A DNA stretch of 64,000 nucleotides. Source: Anaspis maculata. Its lineage: Eukaryota; Arthropoda; Insecta; Coleoptera; Scraptiidae. A program made the position numbers and the translations under genes. Positions within the stretch are counted from its first letter, which is position 1. Every line of letters starts with the position of its first letter. Of this stretch, positions 1-11,982 are shown one piece after another. The DNA is taken from NCBI GenBank assembly GCA_949128115.1, contig OX421966.1, forward strand, positions 61,501,416 to 61,565,415, given 5' to 3'. The notes beneath the pieces were generated by a model that saw only the letters and a program-made list of their open reading frames with translations, had not been told where the DNA came from and ran no database searches.

Positions 1-689
1 AATGTCAGACTGCTTCAAGAACAAAACACATCAATAAGTTCTACGCGGCAGTCTGCATTTAGCTGGGTTAAAAGCTCTCTTAAAAGCCCTACATCCCACG
101 TGCGTGATTAAATTATTTCGCGAGATCTTTGTTTGTTTTTTTAAACTTTTAAAACTTGAAACACGCCACCGTAGCGCTGTCCCTTTATCCAATTGGCATT
201 AAAAGCACAGCACAGCACTTCCGAGCCGCCTTTCAGCTTTCTTTTTTGTCTCCTTTCTTGTTCTGTAAGCTGACTTAAAGCTCTAATACCTGCCTGTGTC
301 CTGCGATATTGTCTACCGTCTTTACATTCAATTTATCATGGATAGACTGGAGGTAGGAAGTGTGCCGTAGTTCGAGAAACTTTTGTAATATTCGAAACAG
401 GACTCGAATAGTTTTTTTACGAAGCGGCAACACTGTAAAGCCGTATCATGATTGAACACAACGCACAATTATTATTCTAGTGGTGAATCTAGTTAGGTAA
501 ATGTTCCTTCAAAGTAAATACCTTCACTTGCTGTTGCTATTGTTCAATTTACATTATTGTTGTTGTGTACTAATTGAATTCTGAGCTATGTAACCATACC
601 TTGGGTACATCGTTTTATTCATACAGCTATGGAATAACACGTTTTTTATTGGTAGGTATGTATTATTATAAATTCATTTGAAATAGTGC
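1..689. other. No recognisable feature
   Basis: AT-rich sequence with no ORF of recognisable content, no repeat structure and no RNA gene that I can support. The degenerate array that follows starts near 690-800. Confidence 0.5.
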
Positions 690-2865
690 AAATCAACGTG
701 TGGCAATGATTCCTCAACTGTATAATTCTTTACTTATTTCTCTTGAAAGCAGAACGATTGTCGAATGCACCCAACCATCACTTTTAAGAATGAGAATTCA
801 AGCGATTGTCGAACATCGGAGATGTTGTTCTACGATTTCCAAAGGAATATTGTTTTGCAATCCTCGAAGGTGTTGCTTCAAGATCTCAAAATGGTCGCTC
901 TTAAAGTCTTGATGAGTATCACTCTCCGATCACTATCACTCTTCTTATCTTCAAAAATTACGATTGAGTGTCAGTGACGAATTTGCACGGCAATCGTCAA
1001 AAGCACCGTTCAACGATTCTCGGAGGGAATGGTCAACGGTCCTTGGATATCTTGCTGTAGGAAGCATGGGAGTCTCTGTACAATTCATAGAAATATTGTT
1101 GAACGATCATCGGGACTAACGCTTCACGATCTTTGCAAATGTCACTTCCTAATTTTTGAAATTTGATCGATCAATGAACAACGGTTATATTGATCTACGA
1201 TTCCTAAGAGAATGTTGCCTCGCAATTCTCGAAAATCTCGTTCTACTTTCCTAGAAGTTGATGTTCCACGACTTAAGGCCAAATCGCTTTTTGATATTTG
1301 CAAATGTTTTTGCAGAACTTTTGTTCACCATCATCTTCATTTCATCAACTTCCTACACCATCTTGCTGTAGGAATCATAGTAATCATGTTTAATTTTTCG
1401 GGAATATTGTTGATCTATCCTTGGGATTATTACTCTGATTCTCGAAAATATCCCATGTCAACTTTTGCAGTCCAATCCAAGGGCATCTAAGATGTCGTTC
1501 TAAGATCCCAGAGAGAATCTTGCTTCGCAATCCTTGAAGGTATCGCTCTGCGAATCTTGAAGTTGACGGCTCACGATCTTCGGAAATATCGCTTCTCGAT
1601 CTTGGTTCGCACGATACTTCTTTCTCTACGATATTAAGCTACGGCGATCTTTAACGCTATTGATTCAGTGTTATAATAATATTCGCGCTGCAATTCCCAA
1701 AAATACTGTCCAACGATCCTCAGAAAGAACGAGCAACGGTTCTTGGAGATTTTCCTACAGGAATTATGGGAATCATTGTACTATTCCCAAGAATATTGTT
1801 GAGCAATCTTCCGAGTGATTCCCCTACGATCCTGGGAAATTTTCCTGGACGACTTTTTTGAGTACCTATGATCCACGAACATAGGAAACGTTACTTCACG
1901 ATTCCCGAAAAAATATTGCTTTACAAATCCACGAAGGTGTCGCTCCATGTGTGGCTCTATGGCCCTGAAGTTGTCGCTTTACAATATATCGGGGATATCG
2001 CTTTTAGATCTTTGGAAATATCCTTGTTAACGTATGATCCCACGTTGAAATTCGCACTGCAGTCCACAGTATCACCGTTCAACGATCCTCACAGAGGACT
2101 GTCTATCATCTTTGCAGACTTGCTTCCTGCTTCCGGGAATAATGTTCAACAACCTTCGGGATTATCACAATATACGATCCTTGTCAATATCCCTTGACAA
2201 TTTCAACCAATATACGTTCAGCAATTTCTCGAGTTTGGGAGTTTGATGTAGTGTCTTCTCGGAAATCTTCCTGCAGGAATCCTGGCAATCACCATACGAT
2301 TCTCGATAATATTGTTGAACGATCATACGGATTATTGCTCCACGATCCATGGAAATTTTCCTTGACAAATTCTAGACTATGATCCACGAACATCGGAAAT
2401 GTCGTTCTACGATTCACGAGAAAGTATTTTGCCCTGCAATCCTTGAAGGTGCCGCTCTATGATCCCCAAATGGTAGCTGTACGATCGTCAGGAATATTGC
2501 CCACCGGTCTTTAAAGATATCGTCGCAGGATCCGATTTTACCTACGATCTCACTCTATTCCGACCAACAAAAATTTTAAATTAGTATCATCGCAGGATAC
2601 TAGAACAAACCTTTTTCAGGAGCCTCAGAAACAAGGATCAAGAATCCTTGGAGGTTTTTCTGTAACAATCATGAGATACAATCTACATTTTCCAAGGATA
2701 TTGATGAACGATCCTCGGGATTACTATCAAGTACTCCTTTACGGTTCTGGAAAATATCACTCGGTAATATTCGGAGGTCGATTCATGAACATCGGAGATC
2801 GGAGATGTTATTCTACGATCTCCAAGAAGATATTGCCAGGCAGTAGGTCATTCTGGATAGAAAAA
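690..2865. repeat. Old degenerate tandem array (ACGATCCTCGG type)
   Basis: Short imperfect modules recur throughout: 'ACGATCCTCGGAAAT', 'GCAATCCTCGAAGGTGT' and 'AATATTGTTGAACGATC'. A larger composite block (a 'TACAGGAATCATGGGAATCA'-like stretch, then 'GAATATTGTTGAACGATC', then 'GGGATTATTGCTCCACGATC') recurs near 1060, 1370, 1750, 2260 and 2655, so the superunit is irregular at about 300-500 bp. Short ORFs here read the repeat itself and have no family resemblance. The same family appears in reverse orientation at about 18140-18400. Confidence 0.75.
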
Positions 2866-2924
2866 AATTCGACCAGAGCTTTAATGGTGTCAAACTCTTC
2901 ATTAGGTCAGTATGTATCCGTGAC

Positions 2925-3003
2925 CGGACAATTTGTCCCGCGGACAATTCGTCTCGCGGACAATTCGTTCCGCGGACAATTCGTCTCACGGACAATTCGT
3001 CGC
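2925..3003. repeat. 16-bp minisatellite, five units
   Basis: The core CGGACAATTCGTCTCG repeats at a strict 16-bp period (starts at 2925, 2941, 2957, 2973, 2989), with only one to three differences between units. The first unit contains GGACAATTTGTCC, which is its own reverse complement around a central base, so each unit can form a small hairpin. It lies exactly between the two large degenerate arrays. Confidence 0.9.
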
Positions 3004-3059
3004 AAAATAATGTCTTGCCCTTTACCTTAATTAAGTCCCTTTGTGTTTTCTCGTTGCTT

Positions 3060-3910
3060 TCCAAACTTTAGTGAGCCCCTTTATGCCATTTTGTAATATT
3101 TAGAGCCCCACTGCGCATCCTGGTTTATTCATGTCTTTAGAGTTCCGCTTAGTCCCCTTGTAATATTTCGAGAATTTCTGCCAGTACACCGAGCTTTGGG
3201 AGCACTAGTAAGTAAGCCCCTTGTACCTTCATGGGATAAGTGGCTCCTATCGGGCCCCTCATCTCCTCTAGTGTATTTTTTCAGCTCTAATGGGTTCCCT
3301 TCTGTTTTTCATAGCTTTCAGATTTCCACAAGGCCCTTTTTGCAGTCTTGTGTTATCAAAAGTTGGGCCCCCTTATTTTGTCGTTAACGTAATTTGAAGC
3401 CCTGCTGAGCCCCCTTGCATTTTCCGTGAATTCCGGAGCAGCAAGCAGCATTGTGCCGTCATGGCATGTTCGGAGCCCTATCGGCCCCCATTGTGCCTTC
3501 AGGTGTAGTTGGAGCCCCGTTGAGCTCCCTTATGTTTTTCATGGCTTTCGGAGTAGGTACCATTCAGCCTCATTCCGCGTTAGTTTGTTATACGGAGCTA
3601 GCTCCCTTGGGCCCCCTCGTGTCTTCAATACTGTTTGAAATCCTGTTGAGTCCCCTTACACTTTTCCTAGGCTTTCGCAGCACTAGTAAGTCCCTTGTGC
3701 CTTTATGTTATATTCGGCCCCAAATCCCTTGTGTCTTTAAGTATATTTTGGAGCCCTAATAAGCCCTTTTATGTGCTTGATGGTTTCCAGAATTTCACCA
3801 AGTTCTCTTTTACCATCTTGTGTTATTCATGCTCCATTGGGCCTCCATTGTGTCTTTAATGTGATTTGGAGCCCTACTGAGCCCTTTTGCATTTTATGTC
3901 ACTTTCAGAG
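3060..3910. repeat. Degenerate GAGCCC minisatellite, left block
   Basis: Modules such as 'GAGCCCCCTTGTGCCTTC', 'ATGTGATATTCGGAGCCC', 'TTTTTCATGGCTTTCGGA' and 'AAGTGTAGTTTGGAGCCC' recur every 55-60 bp in a loosely ordered superunit of roughly 300 bp. The block is cut by the foldback element at 3913 and resumes at about 5150. ORFs inside translate the repeat in all frames and are not genes. Confidence 0.85.
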
Positions 3911-3912
3911 TA

Positions 3913-4967
3913 TACAGGGTGTTTCGCAATTACGGTTACAAACTTCTAGGGGAGATTCTCCATCAAAAATGGACCAGGAAAAAATATAACTTCCATGTCC
4001 TAAAATGCTCCGTTACAAAGATACAGGGTGTTCAAGTTGACTTTTTAAAATCGATTTTTTGACATAACTTTTGAACCGTTCAACTGATTTTGTTCAAATT
4101 TGGTACAAAGTTAACCAGAATAGGTCTCTATCAAATAATAGAAACGCGTTTAGAAAACAAAAGTCAGAGGCGTAGATAATGGGGGGGTGTCTTTATATTT
4201 GTCCCCCTATTTTTTACCCCATAGCTATTTTCCAGAATTGTTTCAATTTTAGGATTTTACGTTCAATTTAGAAAAAAAAGTTACTCTTGCAAAATTTTGA
4301 TTAGAGGCTTCGTTTTCAAGATATCTGGGTTTGAAACTTTGGAAAACATTTCGAAATTGCTGCTTCCAAAGGCCTAAAAATTAGAATCCAAAAAAACTCA
4401 TGATTTCTCAGCAGAAATACTGAAAAATCAATAAAGACAGTTTATTATTATTATTATTATTAAATAGGTTCTCTAGAATTTCTAAGTTGATAAACCACCA
4501 TTTCTCCTCTCAAGCTTTCAGGGGAAAAAAAAATGGGGTCATTGAAAGTGGCGATTTCGAGATGTTTTCCAAAGTTTCAAACCAAGTTTCAAAGGAGTAA
4601 CTTTTTTTTCTGAATTGGACGTAGAATTCAAAAATTAGAACAATTTAGGAAAATACTCAAGGGAGTGAAAAATAGGGGGGGAAATATTAAGACACCCTCC
4701 ATTATCTACGTCCCTGTATTTTTTTTTCTAAACACGTTGCTATTATTCGATAAAGATCTATTCTGATTAACTTTGTTTCAAATTTGAACAAAATCAGTTA
4801 AACGGTTCAAAAGTTATGTAGAAAAATCGATTTCAAAAAGTCAACTTGAACGTAAGTATCTTTTCAACGGAGCATTTTAGGACATCGAAGTTATATTTTT
4901 TCTTGGTCCATTTTTGATGGAGAATCTCCCCTAGAAGTTTGTAACCGTAATAGAGAAACACCCTGTA
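3913..4967. mobile_element. Palindromic foldback element with TACAGGGTG termini
   Basis: The ends are TACAGGGTGTTTC and its reverse complement, flanked by TA on both sides (3911-3912 and 4968-4969). The two halves are near-complete reverse complements, with the centre around 4440-4470 where a (TTA)n tract sits. Homologous landmarks include the 'TTTGTTCAAATTTG' stretch near 4090 and its complement near 4780. There is no coding capacity, so this is a non-autonomous DNA element. TA target duplication is typical of Tc1/mariner-like and several other cut-and-paste superfamilies, so I do not assign one. Related elements lie at 36964 and 37897. Confidence 0.85.
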
Positions 4968-5000
4968 TACGTATTCCTGTTTTCGTTCATCAGATCTATT

Positions 5001-5146
5001 AGTTTGAAGGTTGTTGTTTTCTTGGGTTATTGGACTTCGTTTCATGCCTTAAAAAAATCTGAATTAAAGACGAAACGTTATTTTGAAAAAATAGTTTCTT
5101 TTGAACGAAGTCCAAAAAGCCCAAGAAAACAACAACCTCTAAACTT
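5001..5146. repeat. Small hairpin (MITE-like)
   Basis: The arm near 5008-5043 (AGGTTGTTGTTTTCTTGGG, then TGGACTTCGTTTC) is complementary to the arm near 5103-5138. The loop is about 55 bp. It follows directly after the foldback element inside the GAGCCC minisatellite. There is no coding content. Confidence 0.8.
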
Positions 5147-6960
5147 TCAGAGCATAGTGATTGGCCATGTGTCGTCATGTCATTCAGAGTCCTTTCTTTC
5201 GAACCCCCTTGAGTACTGGGTCCTCAAATGTAGTTTGACCCTGATGAGCCCCCATATGTTTTTTCATGGCTTTCAGAATTCCAGTGAGCCCCCTTTTGCC
5301 TTCTTATATATTACAAAGCTTCATTGGGCCCTTTGTCGTTTTTCAATGGCTTACGAAGTTCTACATCGGGCCCCTTGTACTCTCATGTGTAGCTTGGAGC
5401 CCTAATCAGCCCCCTTACGTTGATATCGGCTTCCAAAATACCAGTGAGCCCCCTTTTGCCCTCTTTTGTTAAATAAGGCCTCTTGGACGCCCTTGTGTCA
5501 CCAATGAGATTTGAAGCCCTACGGAACTCCATCGCATTTTCCTGTGATTTCCGGTGTTTTATTTGGCCCCCTTGTGCCATATGTGTCATTTGGAACTCTA
5601 ATGAGCCCCCTTGTGTGTTCGTTGCTTTCAGAATTCTAGTGAGACATTTTGTGAGCTCTTACGTTGCTGGGAGCTCTAGTATAATTTCCTTGTGCCTTCA
5701 TGTGATATTTGGATCCCTATTGGACCCCCTTGTGCCTGCAAGTGTAGTTTGACGCTCTAGTGAGCCCTGTAGTATTTTCCCTGGCTATCAGAATTCCAGT
5801 AAGCCCCTAGTTACCCTCTTGTGTTATCCGGAGCTCCATTGAGCCCCCTTGTTTTTTCAACGTCTTTTGAAGCCCTGCTGAGCCATGCACCTCACATCAT
5901 TCTGTGGCTTTTGAAGCAGTAGTGAGCACCTTGTGCCTTCATGTGATACTCGGAGCCCTATCGGGCCTTCTTGTGTCTTCAAGTGCAGAATGAAGCTCTA
6001 ATGAACCCCTTTGTGTTTTTTTCGTATTTTTTGGAACTCCAGTGAGCCCCATTTTGCATTCTGTTGTTATATAAGAGCTCCTTGGCCTTCCTTGTGCCTA
6101 CATGTAATATACGGAGCCCTATCAGACCCCCGTGTGCCCGCAAGTGTAGTTTGGGGACCTAGTGAGCCCCCTTGAGTACAGAAGTGTAGCTTGAAATCCT
6201 AGTGAGCCCCCTTAGGTTTTTTTATGACTTCCGGAGTTCCAATTTCAGGAAAGGATCCGCCATCTCACAGAAGGATATATGGATTATAAATGATTGAACT
6301 GCACGCAGTTCCAGTAACTCCCCTTTTGCCTTTTTTAATTATACAGAGGTTCATTGGGCCGCCTTTGTTCCTTTTCCATGGCTTTCGGAGCTCTATCGAG
6401 CCCCCTTATGCCTTATGTGTGGTTTGAAGCCCTAATCAGTCCACTTTTGTTTTTATCAGCTTTCAGATCACCATACAGTCAGCCCCCTTTTGCCTTTTCC
6501 CGTTAAGAAAAGCGGCTTGGTCTCCCTTGCATTTTGTCGTTATTTCCGGATTTTTAGGATTTCCCTTGTGCCCTATGTGTCGTTTGGAGCCCTAATGAGC
6601 CCCCTTATATAGTGTTCTGGGTTTCAGAATTCCAGTAGGTATCTTGTGCGCTCTTTCATTGCTGGAAGCCCTAGTGTAAGTCCCTTGTGTCCACATGTGA
6701 TATACGGAGCCCTATCGGACCCCCCTGTACCCGCAAGTGTAGTTTGGAGCCCTGGTGAGCCCCCTCATGTCCAGGAGTGCAGCTTGGAGCCCTAGTGCCG
6801 CCCTTGGGTTTTCAGAATTACAGTCAACCCCTTGTTGCCTTCTTGTGTTATCCGGGGCTCTATTCGGCCTCCTTGTTTCTTCAACGTCTTTTGAAGCCCT
6901 GCTGAGCCCCCTCACATATTTTCGTGGCTTTTGAAACAGTAGTAAGCACCTTGTCTTTCC
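5147..6960. repeat. Degenerate GAGCCC minisatellite, right block
   Basis: This continues the array at 3060-3910, with the same 55-60-bp modules ('GTGAGCCCCCTTTTGCC', 'ATACGGAGCCCTATC'). At 6249-6310 it is interrupted by a 60-bp piece that recurs at 37614-37675 ('GGATCCGCCATCTCACAG...'), so a small dispersed repeat sits here. The array ends where the reverse-transcriptase remnant begins. Confidence 0.85.
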
Positions 6961-6981
6961 ATGTGCTCCAGTACCTGGCAT

Positions 6982-8235
6982 AGGTACGCAGATGACATAG
7001 TGGTTGTCTTCAGAAATAGAAAAGGATTGAAAGAAACATTCGAGGTAATGGAGAAGGAGGCAAAGTGGGACTGCAATTAATGGAGCGAAGAGTAAATTCA
7101 TGAAGTTGAAACTTGCCAAACTCACAGATAACAGGGTATAACGCCACGTTGAGAAGTCATACATTTGAAAAGGTCAGACAATAGGTATATTTGGGCTCGC
7201 TGGTCTTGGAGGACAATGATATAGCAGAGAAAATTGAGAGAAAAATCTTGCTGCAAATGGAGGCTTATTTGCTTCGTCGCCACCGCGAGGTGCCACTGTT
7301 GAAATCAAAAACTCTAAGTACAGCCAATAAGATCAGAATGGGGTGATTGCATGAAATTCGTTCACCTGATCACCAGCAGGCAGCGCAAGGATCTAGTTAT
7401 GTTTTGACGTTTGTTAGGGAATTGCACTGGGGCCATAGACAAGGATTGGAGCACAAAACAGGTGTAAGGCATTGTTAGAATGATTAAAAATGACAATCTC
7501 GATCTCGTAAACGCCAAACAAACCAGTATGTGAACAAAACACGTAAAAATGACAGTATTTAGTGCCGGTTAGTCCGGTTGACGATGACTCCGCATGAATG
7601 AAACTTGACAGATGACAATGACACTATTGAACTTTATTTCACAATTATTACTTTATACAATGTATATGATATAATATAAATGATATAATATTATGTATAA
7701 TTTTTGTATAACTGAGGTATAAAATGTATGTACACTATTGACATTTTGCCATAAACTCCCTCTACATGCAATCACCCTATTGATACAAGTACAATAGACC
7801 AGTGCTACTAAAATGGTCCCAAGACGTGGCCAGTGATGCAGAGGGAATATAAATGAGTGCAACCCATCATAGAAAAAAAAGTTCTAAGAAAGATTTGTGA
7901 CCCGTGTGAAGAGAATGAAAAGATAAGATTGAGGTATAATAATGAGTTGTTGGACATGTATGACAAAAGTGACTTAGCAGGGCAGGATCAAGAGTTGTGA
8001 GGAAGTTGATTTGATATTCAAATAGGAAGGACATGTAGCAAGAATAGGACAAAGGAGAATGGTGAAGAAGGCGATTGATGCAAAAGTGGAAGGAATCAGG
8101 GCCGAAAAAGACCGAGGAGGCGGCTGGAAACAGTAGAGGAGATCGTCAGGGCAATAAAAGTGAAGAGCTGGTGGAAAGTAGCAGATGATGATGTTAAATG
8201 GAAGAAGCTTACCTGGGAAGCAAAGACCCTGAAAA
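6982..8235 (+). pseudogene. Non-LTR retrotransposon RT remnant, interrupted
   Basis: This is the eroded 3' half of a LINE-type reverse transcriptase. The catalytic motif reads YADDIVVVF at 6985-7011, followed by an in-frame run to a stop at 7078. A shifted frame then gives AKSKFMKLKLAKLTDN (7084 onward), and later EKIERKILLQMEAYL leads to a TANKIR-like stretch ending near 7339. After a 437-bp insertion the protein resumes with NRPVLLKWSQDVASD (about 7793), then VLRKICDPCEENEKIRL (7881 onward), then a C-terminal GHVARI...KSWWKVADDD segment ending near 8235. This order (YADD, connection domain, GHVAR, C-terminal W-rich tail) is the usual one for LINE polymerases. Several frameshifts and stops make it inactive. 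The clade is not determined. Confidence 0.85.
7341..7777. mobile_element. 437-bp inverted-repeat insertion in the LINE remnant
   Basis: It begins GGGTGATTGCATG (7341-7353) and ends with the exact reverse complement (7765-7777). It separates RT residues that are adjacent in LINE polymerases. There is no ORF of note. The right part is AT-rich. I see no clear target duplication, so the class is unassigned. Confidence 0.65.
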
Positions 8236-9820
8236 GGTTGAGTGAAGCATATGGATGAGTTTCAGACTTTACAAACATTGGAGAAGTCACTTTACACTTG
8301 ACAATTATTATCACAACTAATTAGTTTACTCATGAAACTTACTACTTGGCTTTATAGGTATTGGGAACAGGTGTATGTGTCCAGTTTTTGTATTACGATC
8401 AAGTATAGTTTTGTTTATCGAATCAAAACCGTTACTACAAACATGTCTACGTCAATTTCCTCGGCGGGCGTAAAGCGACTGGAAGAGAGAATATTCCAAG
8501 TTTTTTGCTTGCGACGTCCTCAAAACGGAAGTAGATCACATCCCGCGAGAAACACGCGACAGCTCCGCGCTGTGTTTATATAAAAATAAAACCAAGAAGT
8601 CACTGATGCTTCGAGCCATTTTATGCATATCTAGGTATATGTGTATGTGTGTGTATGCCAAGTCTGATGTGTGACAAATGGATGGATCGCGTTGATACAA
8701 GATAAAAAGAATATAACGCAATTCATCTTCGCAAGACACAGAGTAGTCACGTACATGACAGTTCCCGCACTGCTTGCTCGTGTCTCTTCGCTCTTTCAAT
8801 CTTCCATTTTGCCAGATAAGTAATTTCCTGCGAGCCATGATGATGATGGCTTTGATAAGACTATAACTCGCAATTCTCAGGAATATGTATAAAACCAAGA
8901 GCAGACCTGACACGGTGTGTCAAGATGGATGATGATGATGATGATGGCGGAATAGGTATCTACTGGAAAATTTCACTGGGGAGAATTCCATATTAACCGA
9001 ATCGACCTTCCCGTATACCGTGGGAAACCGTCCTCCCGATAAAGCGCTCGCCGGCTGGCTGTACAGGACGTGCCCTGCACTAACTAAAATTACATTAATT
9101 CCCATTTTCCACCCGAATGTCAGATCAATACGTTCCTGCCACTGCAGTGTGGTCAATGTCCTTTGCAGGATTGCAGATCCTGCACCTGCACCACACCTGG
9201 CGTGTTGCCTAGAACTGCAGACTAGCTCCGCGGGAAGTTGAGTTCCGGGCAAAGTTTGGGTAAGTTCGAAAGTGCAAATGTCGCGGGCGTAACACTGACG
9301 GATTAAGGCCTGTATTTTCATGCCAAATAGCTCCCAGTTATGAACAATTGTAGCTATGCCATGGTAGGTACATATTCAAGTTTGAGGCAAAGTTATCTGA
9401 AGACGAAAACGCAGCCCTTAATCTGGGTTCATTCACGAAGTTAACACGTACGAATCAAGGTGAAGCAGTAAGACATAACGTGTAAGTAGTTCTCCAGCTT
9501 CCATCTTTCAAGCTTACATAGCCCGTGGATCCAACTAGTAGGTACTTATCTACTTATGTTTACTGATATTTTCCAAACGGGAAGCCCAGTTCCCCACTCT
9601 TATACCTTATTTGTTATCTTGGTGTGAACGCCGTAATTATTTGTTGGGAAAATTTTTATTTTCACCATTTTTTTTCCGTTTATCCGTTTTTATTGTTCAA
9701 AGAACCGTTCAATTAATTCGGACAACAGGTGAACAGCTGATGGTATGGTTACAGAAAGGATTTTTGATAAGTTTCTGATCCCCATGTGTTGTATATGTGT
9801 ATTTTCAATATTTTTATAGA
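8236..9820. other. No recognisable feature
   Basis: I see no gene, RNA or repeat family here. There is a short (GAT)n-type tract near 8927-8945. ORFs up to 133 codons on the minus strand show no motif and lie in unremarkable sequence. Confidence 0.45.
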
Positions 9821-10006
9821 TGTTCGAAAAAAAAAAACGTTATCACAGACACGTTATCAGAAACGTTATCAGTTTTAGAATTTTTTATATATTCACTCTG
9901 GAATAAAGGAACGAACAAGCAAGTTGAAAACGGTCGATTTATAATTTCAAGCTGCTAGACGAAAATCCCAATTAAACCTGAAGGCGGAATAACGCTGAAC
10001 ACAACA
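9821..10006 (+). repeat. 5' LTR of the Mag-like element
   Basis: It starts TGTTCGAAAAA and ends CTGAACACAACA, so it has TG...CA boundaries. It matches the 3' copy at 14117-14296 apart from small indels and substitutions. The shared block includes CACGTTATCAGAAAC, CACTCTGGAATAAAG and CTGCTAGACGAAAATCCCA. The AATAAAG within it is a plausible polyadenylation signal. The divergence between the LTRs indicates an old insertion. Confidence 0.9.
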
Positions 10007-10007
10007 G

Positions 10008-10018
10008 TGGCGACGAGG
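10008..10018 (+). other. Primer binding site, tRNA-Ser type
   Basis: TGGCGACGAGG lies one base after the 5' LTR. It is complementary to a tRNA 3' end of CCTCGTCGCCA, which fits the acceptor stem of the animal tRNA-Ser(GCU) class (5' end GACGAGG). This is the usual primer for Mag-clade elements. The tRNA identity rests on general knowledge of the acceptor stem, not on a tRNA in this window. Confidence 0.85.
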
Positions 10019-10122
10019 TGAGAAATTGGAGCGCGCACACAGGAAGAATTGGAAAGGAAAAAAGCGATTCTAGCGGCGAGAAACAATAACGTCATCGAGA
10101 AAAAAATGAAAGCTTGACGAAA

Positions 10123-10599
10123 ATGAATGGATTAATTGGAAACCCTTGCGAGTTCAGTCCCGATATTGACGATTGGACTATTTATCAGGAAAGACTGGAG
10201 CAGTATTTTACAGCTAATAAGATCAAAGAAGATGATATACAGGTAGCAACCTTAATTTCATTAATTGGTACTCCAACTTAAACGATATCGGAGTGGTATG
10301 CACGAATACGTAACGCATCAGTAAACTGCAGTTTTGAAGACCAGCTATCCATGATTTTGAAAGATAAATTCGTGACAGGTCTGCAAAAAGGTCCACTATT
10401 TGACCGACTGTGCGAGGAAGATGTAACAATGGAACTTGAGAAACTAGTATCCGTAGCCCAGAAGAAAGAAGCAACCTTGCAGCATGTACAAGAGGTGAAC
10501 AAGATTACTGGTACCAACAAGCTACAACCATGGAATAGTTATCGTCCAAGACAAGATTTCAAACAGAGTTATCAAAACAACAATAAGCAAGCACTGTAG
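10123..10599 (+). pseudogene. Gag (capsid region), broken
   Basis: The ATG at 10123 opens a Mag-type Gag. The N-terminal motif is DDWTIYQERLEQYF (residues about 17-30), where EPQRFxxYxERLxxYF-like sequence is usual, followed by ATLISLIGTP. A stop at 10279 interrupts the frame, which then continues without shift through ISEWYARIRNASVNC, LKDKFVTGLQKGPLF and a coiled, Gln-rich tail to 10599. Compared with related Gags, the middle of the capsid domain is missing right at the stop, so a deletion has joined two parts. Gag would form the particle that packages element RNA. Confidence 0.85.
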
Positions 10600-10615
10600 A
10601 AAGAGCCACAGTGGT

Positions 10616-11137
10616 GAATGCAAGTATGCAGATTATAATACTTGTGACATATGCAAAATCAAGGGACATCTAGGAGCAATATGCAGTCACAAAAAGTCAA
10701 GGACGAATAATTTTTTGGAGGTTGAGTCTGGCCTGTATTGCATGATGGACAATGCAAAAGAAATTAGCAACCCGTTCACAGTGATTGTAAATATTTATGG
10801 AAGAGACCACCTGATGGAGATTGACAGCGGAGCTGGGGTGAGCTGTATAGTATAAGCCTAGAAACTTACGAGAATTTTTTAGTGAGCATCCACTAGTCAA
10901 CAACATGATAACCTTGAAAAGTTATACAGGGCATCCTTTAAAACCTGAAGGATGCGTGGAACTTGATATCTGATTTACAAATGCAAAGAGAAGAAAATCA
11001 AATTGTGTGTCATAGAAAAAGGCGGTCCATCACTATTGGGCGGTAATTGGTTGAAATCTTTTGGAATTGGATTCCAAACTGTAGATAAAATCACTGCAGG
11101 TCTGAACGTAGGAAAGGAAATTGAACAGTTCCCATAA
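10616..11137 (+). pseudogene. Nucleocapsid knuckle and aspartic protease, broken
   Basis: In a frame shifted relative to Gag there is a CCHC zinc knuckle, CDICKIKGHLGAIC (C-x2-C-x4-H-x4-C), followed by an aspartic protease with the active site EIDSGAG (Asp codon at 10823). A stop at 10853 follows shortly. A frameshift (about 10960) is needed to reach GGPSLLGGNWL, the usual C-terminal part of retropepsins before RT. A further stop (11135) sits just before RT. The protease would have processed Gag-Pol. Confidence 0.85.
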
Positions 11138-11982
11138 GTTTTTAGCGGCGAGCTAGGCTGTTATAAATATGCGAAGATATCTTTTGAATTGAAGCAGGAC
11201 GAAAAACCCATTTTTTGTAAACCAAGAACGGTACCCTTGGCATTCAGAGAACCAATGGATAAAGAATTGGACCGGTTGATCAAAGAGGGAGTTTTGAGTC
11301 TAATTGAATCAAGCGCGTGGGGAACCCCACTGGTTCCAATTTTGAAAATTGATGGTACGTTGAGATTATGTGGTGACTTCAAGAGCACAGTGAATAAATA
11401 CCTAGTAGACGTGATGTATCCATTGCCAAGAGTCGAAGAAATATTTTCTCAGCTTCATAAAGGTAGATATTTTTCAAAAATTGACCTGAATCAAGCATAC
11501 ACTCCATTTGAATTGGATGACGAAGCGAGAAAACTACTTACCTGGAGTACACATCGAGGATTATTCACCATGACCGGATGCCGTTTGGAATTTCTCCAGC
11601 TAGTGCTAAATTTCAAAAGTACCTGGAGAAATTATTCATCGGAATGGATAATGTCGTTAATTTTCTTGACAATATCCTGATCACTGGCGCGAACCAAGAT
11701 GAACATCTGGAAACCCTAGAAGCAGTTCTGAGGCGACTTGACCAGGCGGGACTTACGGTAAAAAAAATTAAATGCAAATTCTTTCAAGAAGAAGTGAAAT
11801 ATGTGGGTCATATTATCTCGAAGAAAGGTTTGAGGAAGACGGACGATAAGGTGCTGGCAATTATTCACGCCCCAGAACCGACAACGATAACGCAAGTTGG
11901 ATCGTTTTGCGGAATGGTGAATTATTATTCTAAATTCGTACCACATTTGGCGCAGATCTTGATACCCATCTACAAGTTGTAA
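11138..11982 (+). pseudogene. Reverse transcriptase domain, catalytic Asp changed
   Basis: This is a Ty3/gypsy RT: KPRTVPLAFREP, then WGTPLVPILKIDGTLRLCGD, then YFSKIDLNQAY. A one-base deletion at about 11571 shifts into MPFGISPASAKFQKYLE. The active site reads FLDN (11662-11673) where FLDD or YxDD is required, so one of the two metal-binding aspartates is Asn. The thumb/connection region (VKYVGHIISKKGLR, GMVNYYSKFVPHL) follows, and a stop occurs at 11980. Loss of the second Asp alone would abolish polymerase activity. Confidence 0.93.

Noticed and set aside
8920..9321. 133-codon minus-strand ORF
   Set aside because: It contains a His run from a (GAT)n tract, has no motif, and no neighbouring exon or repeat explains it.
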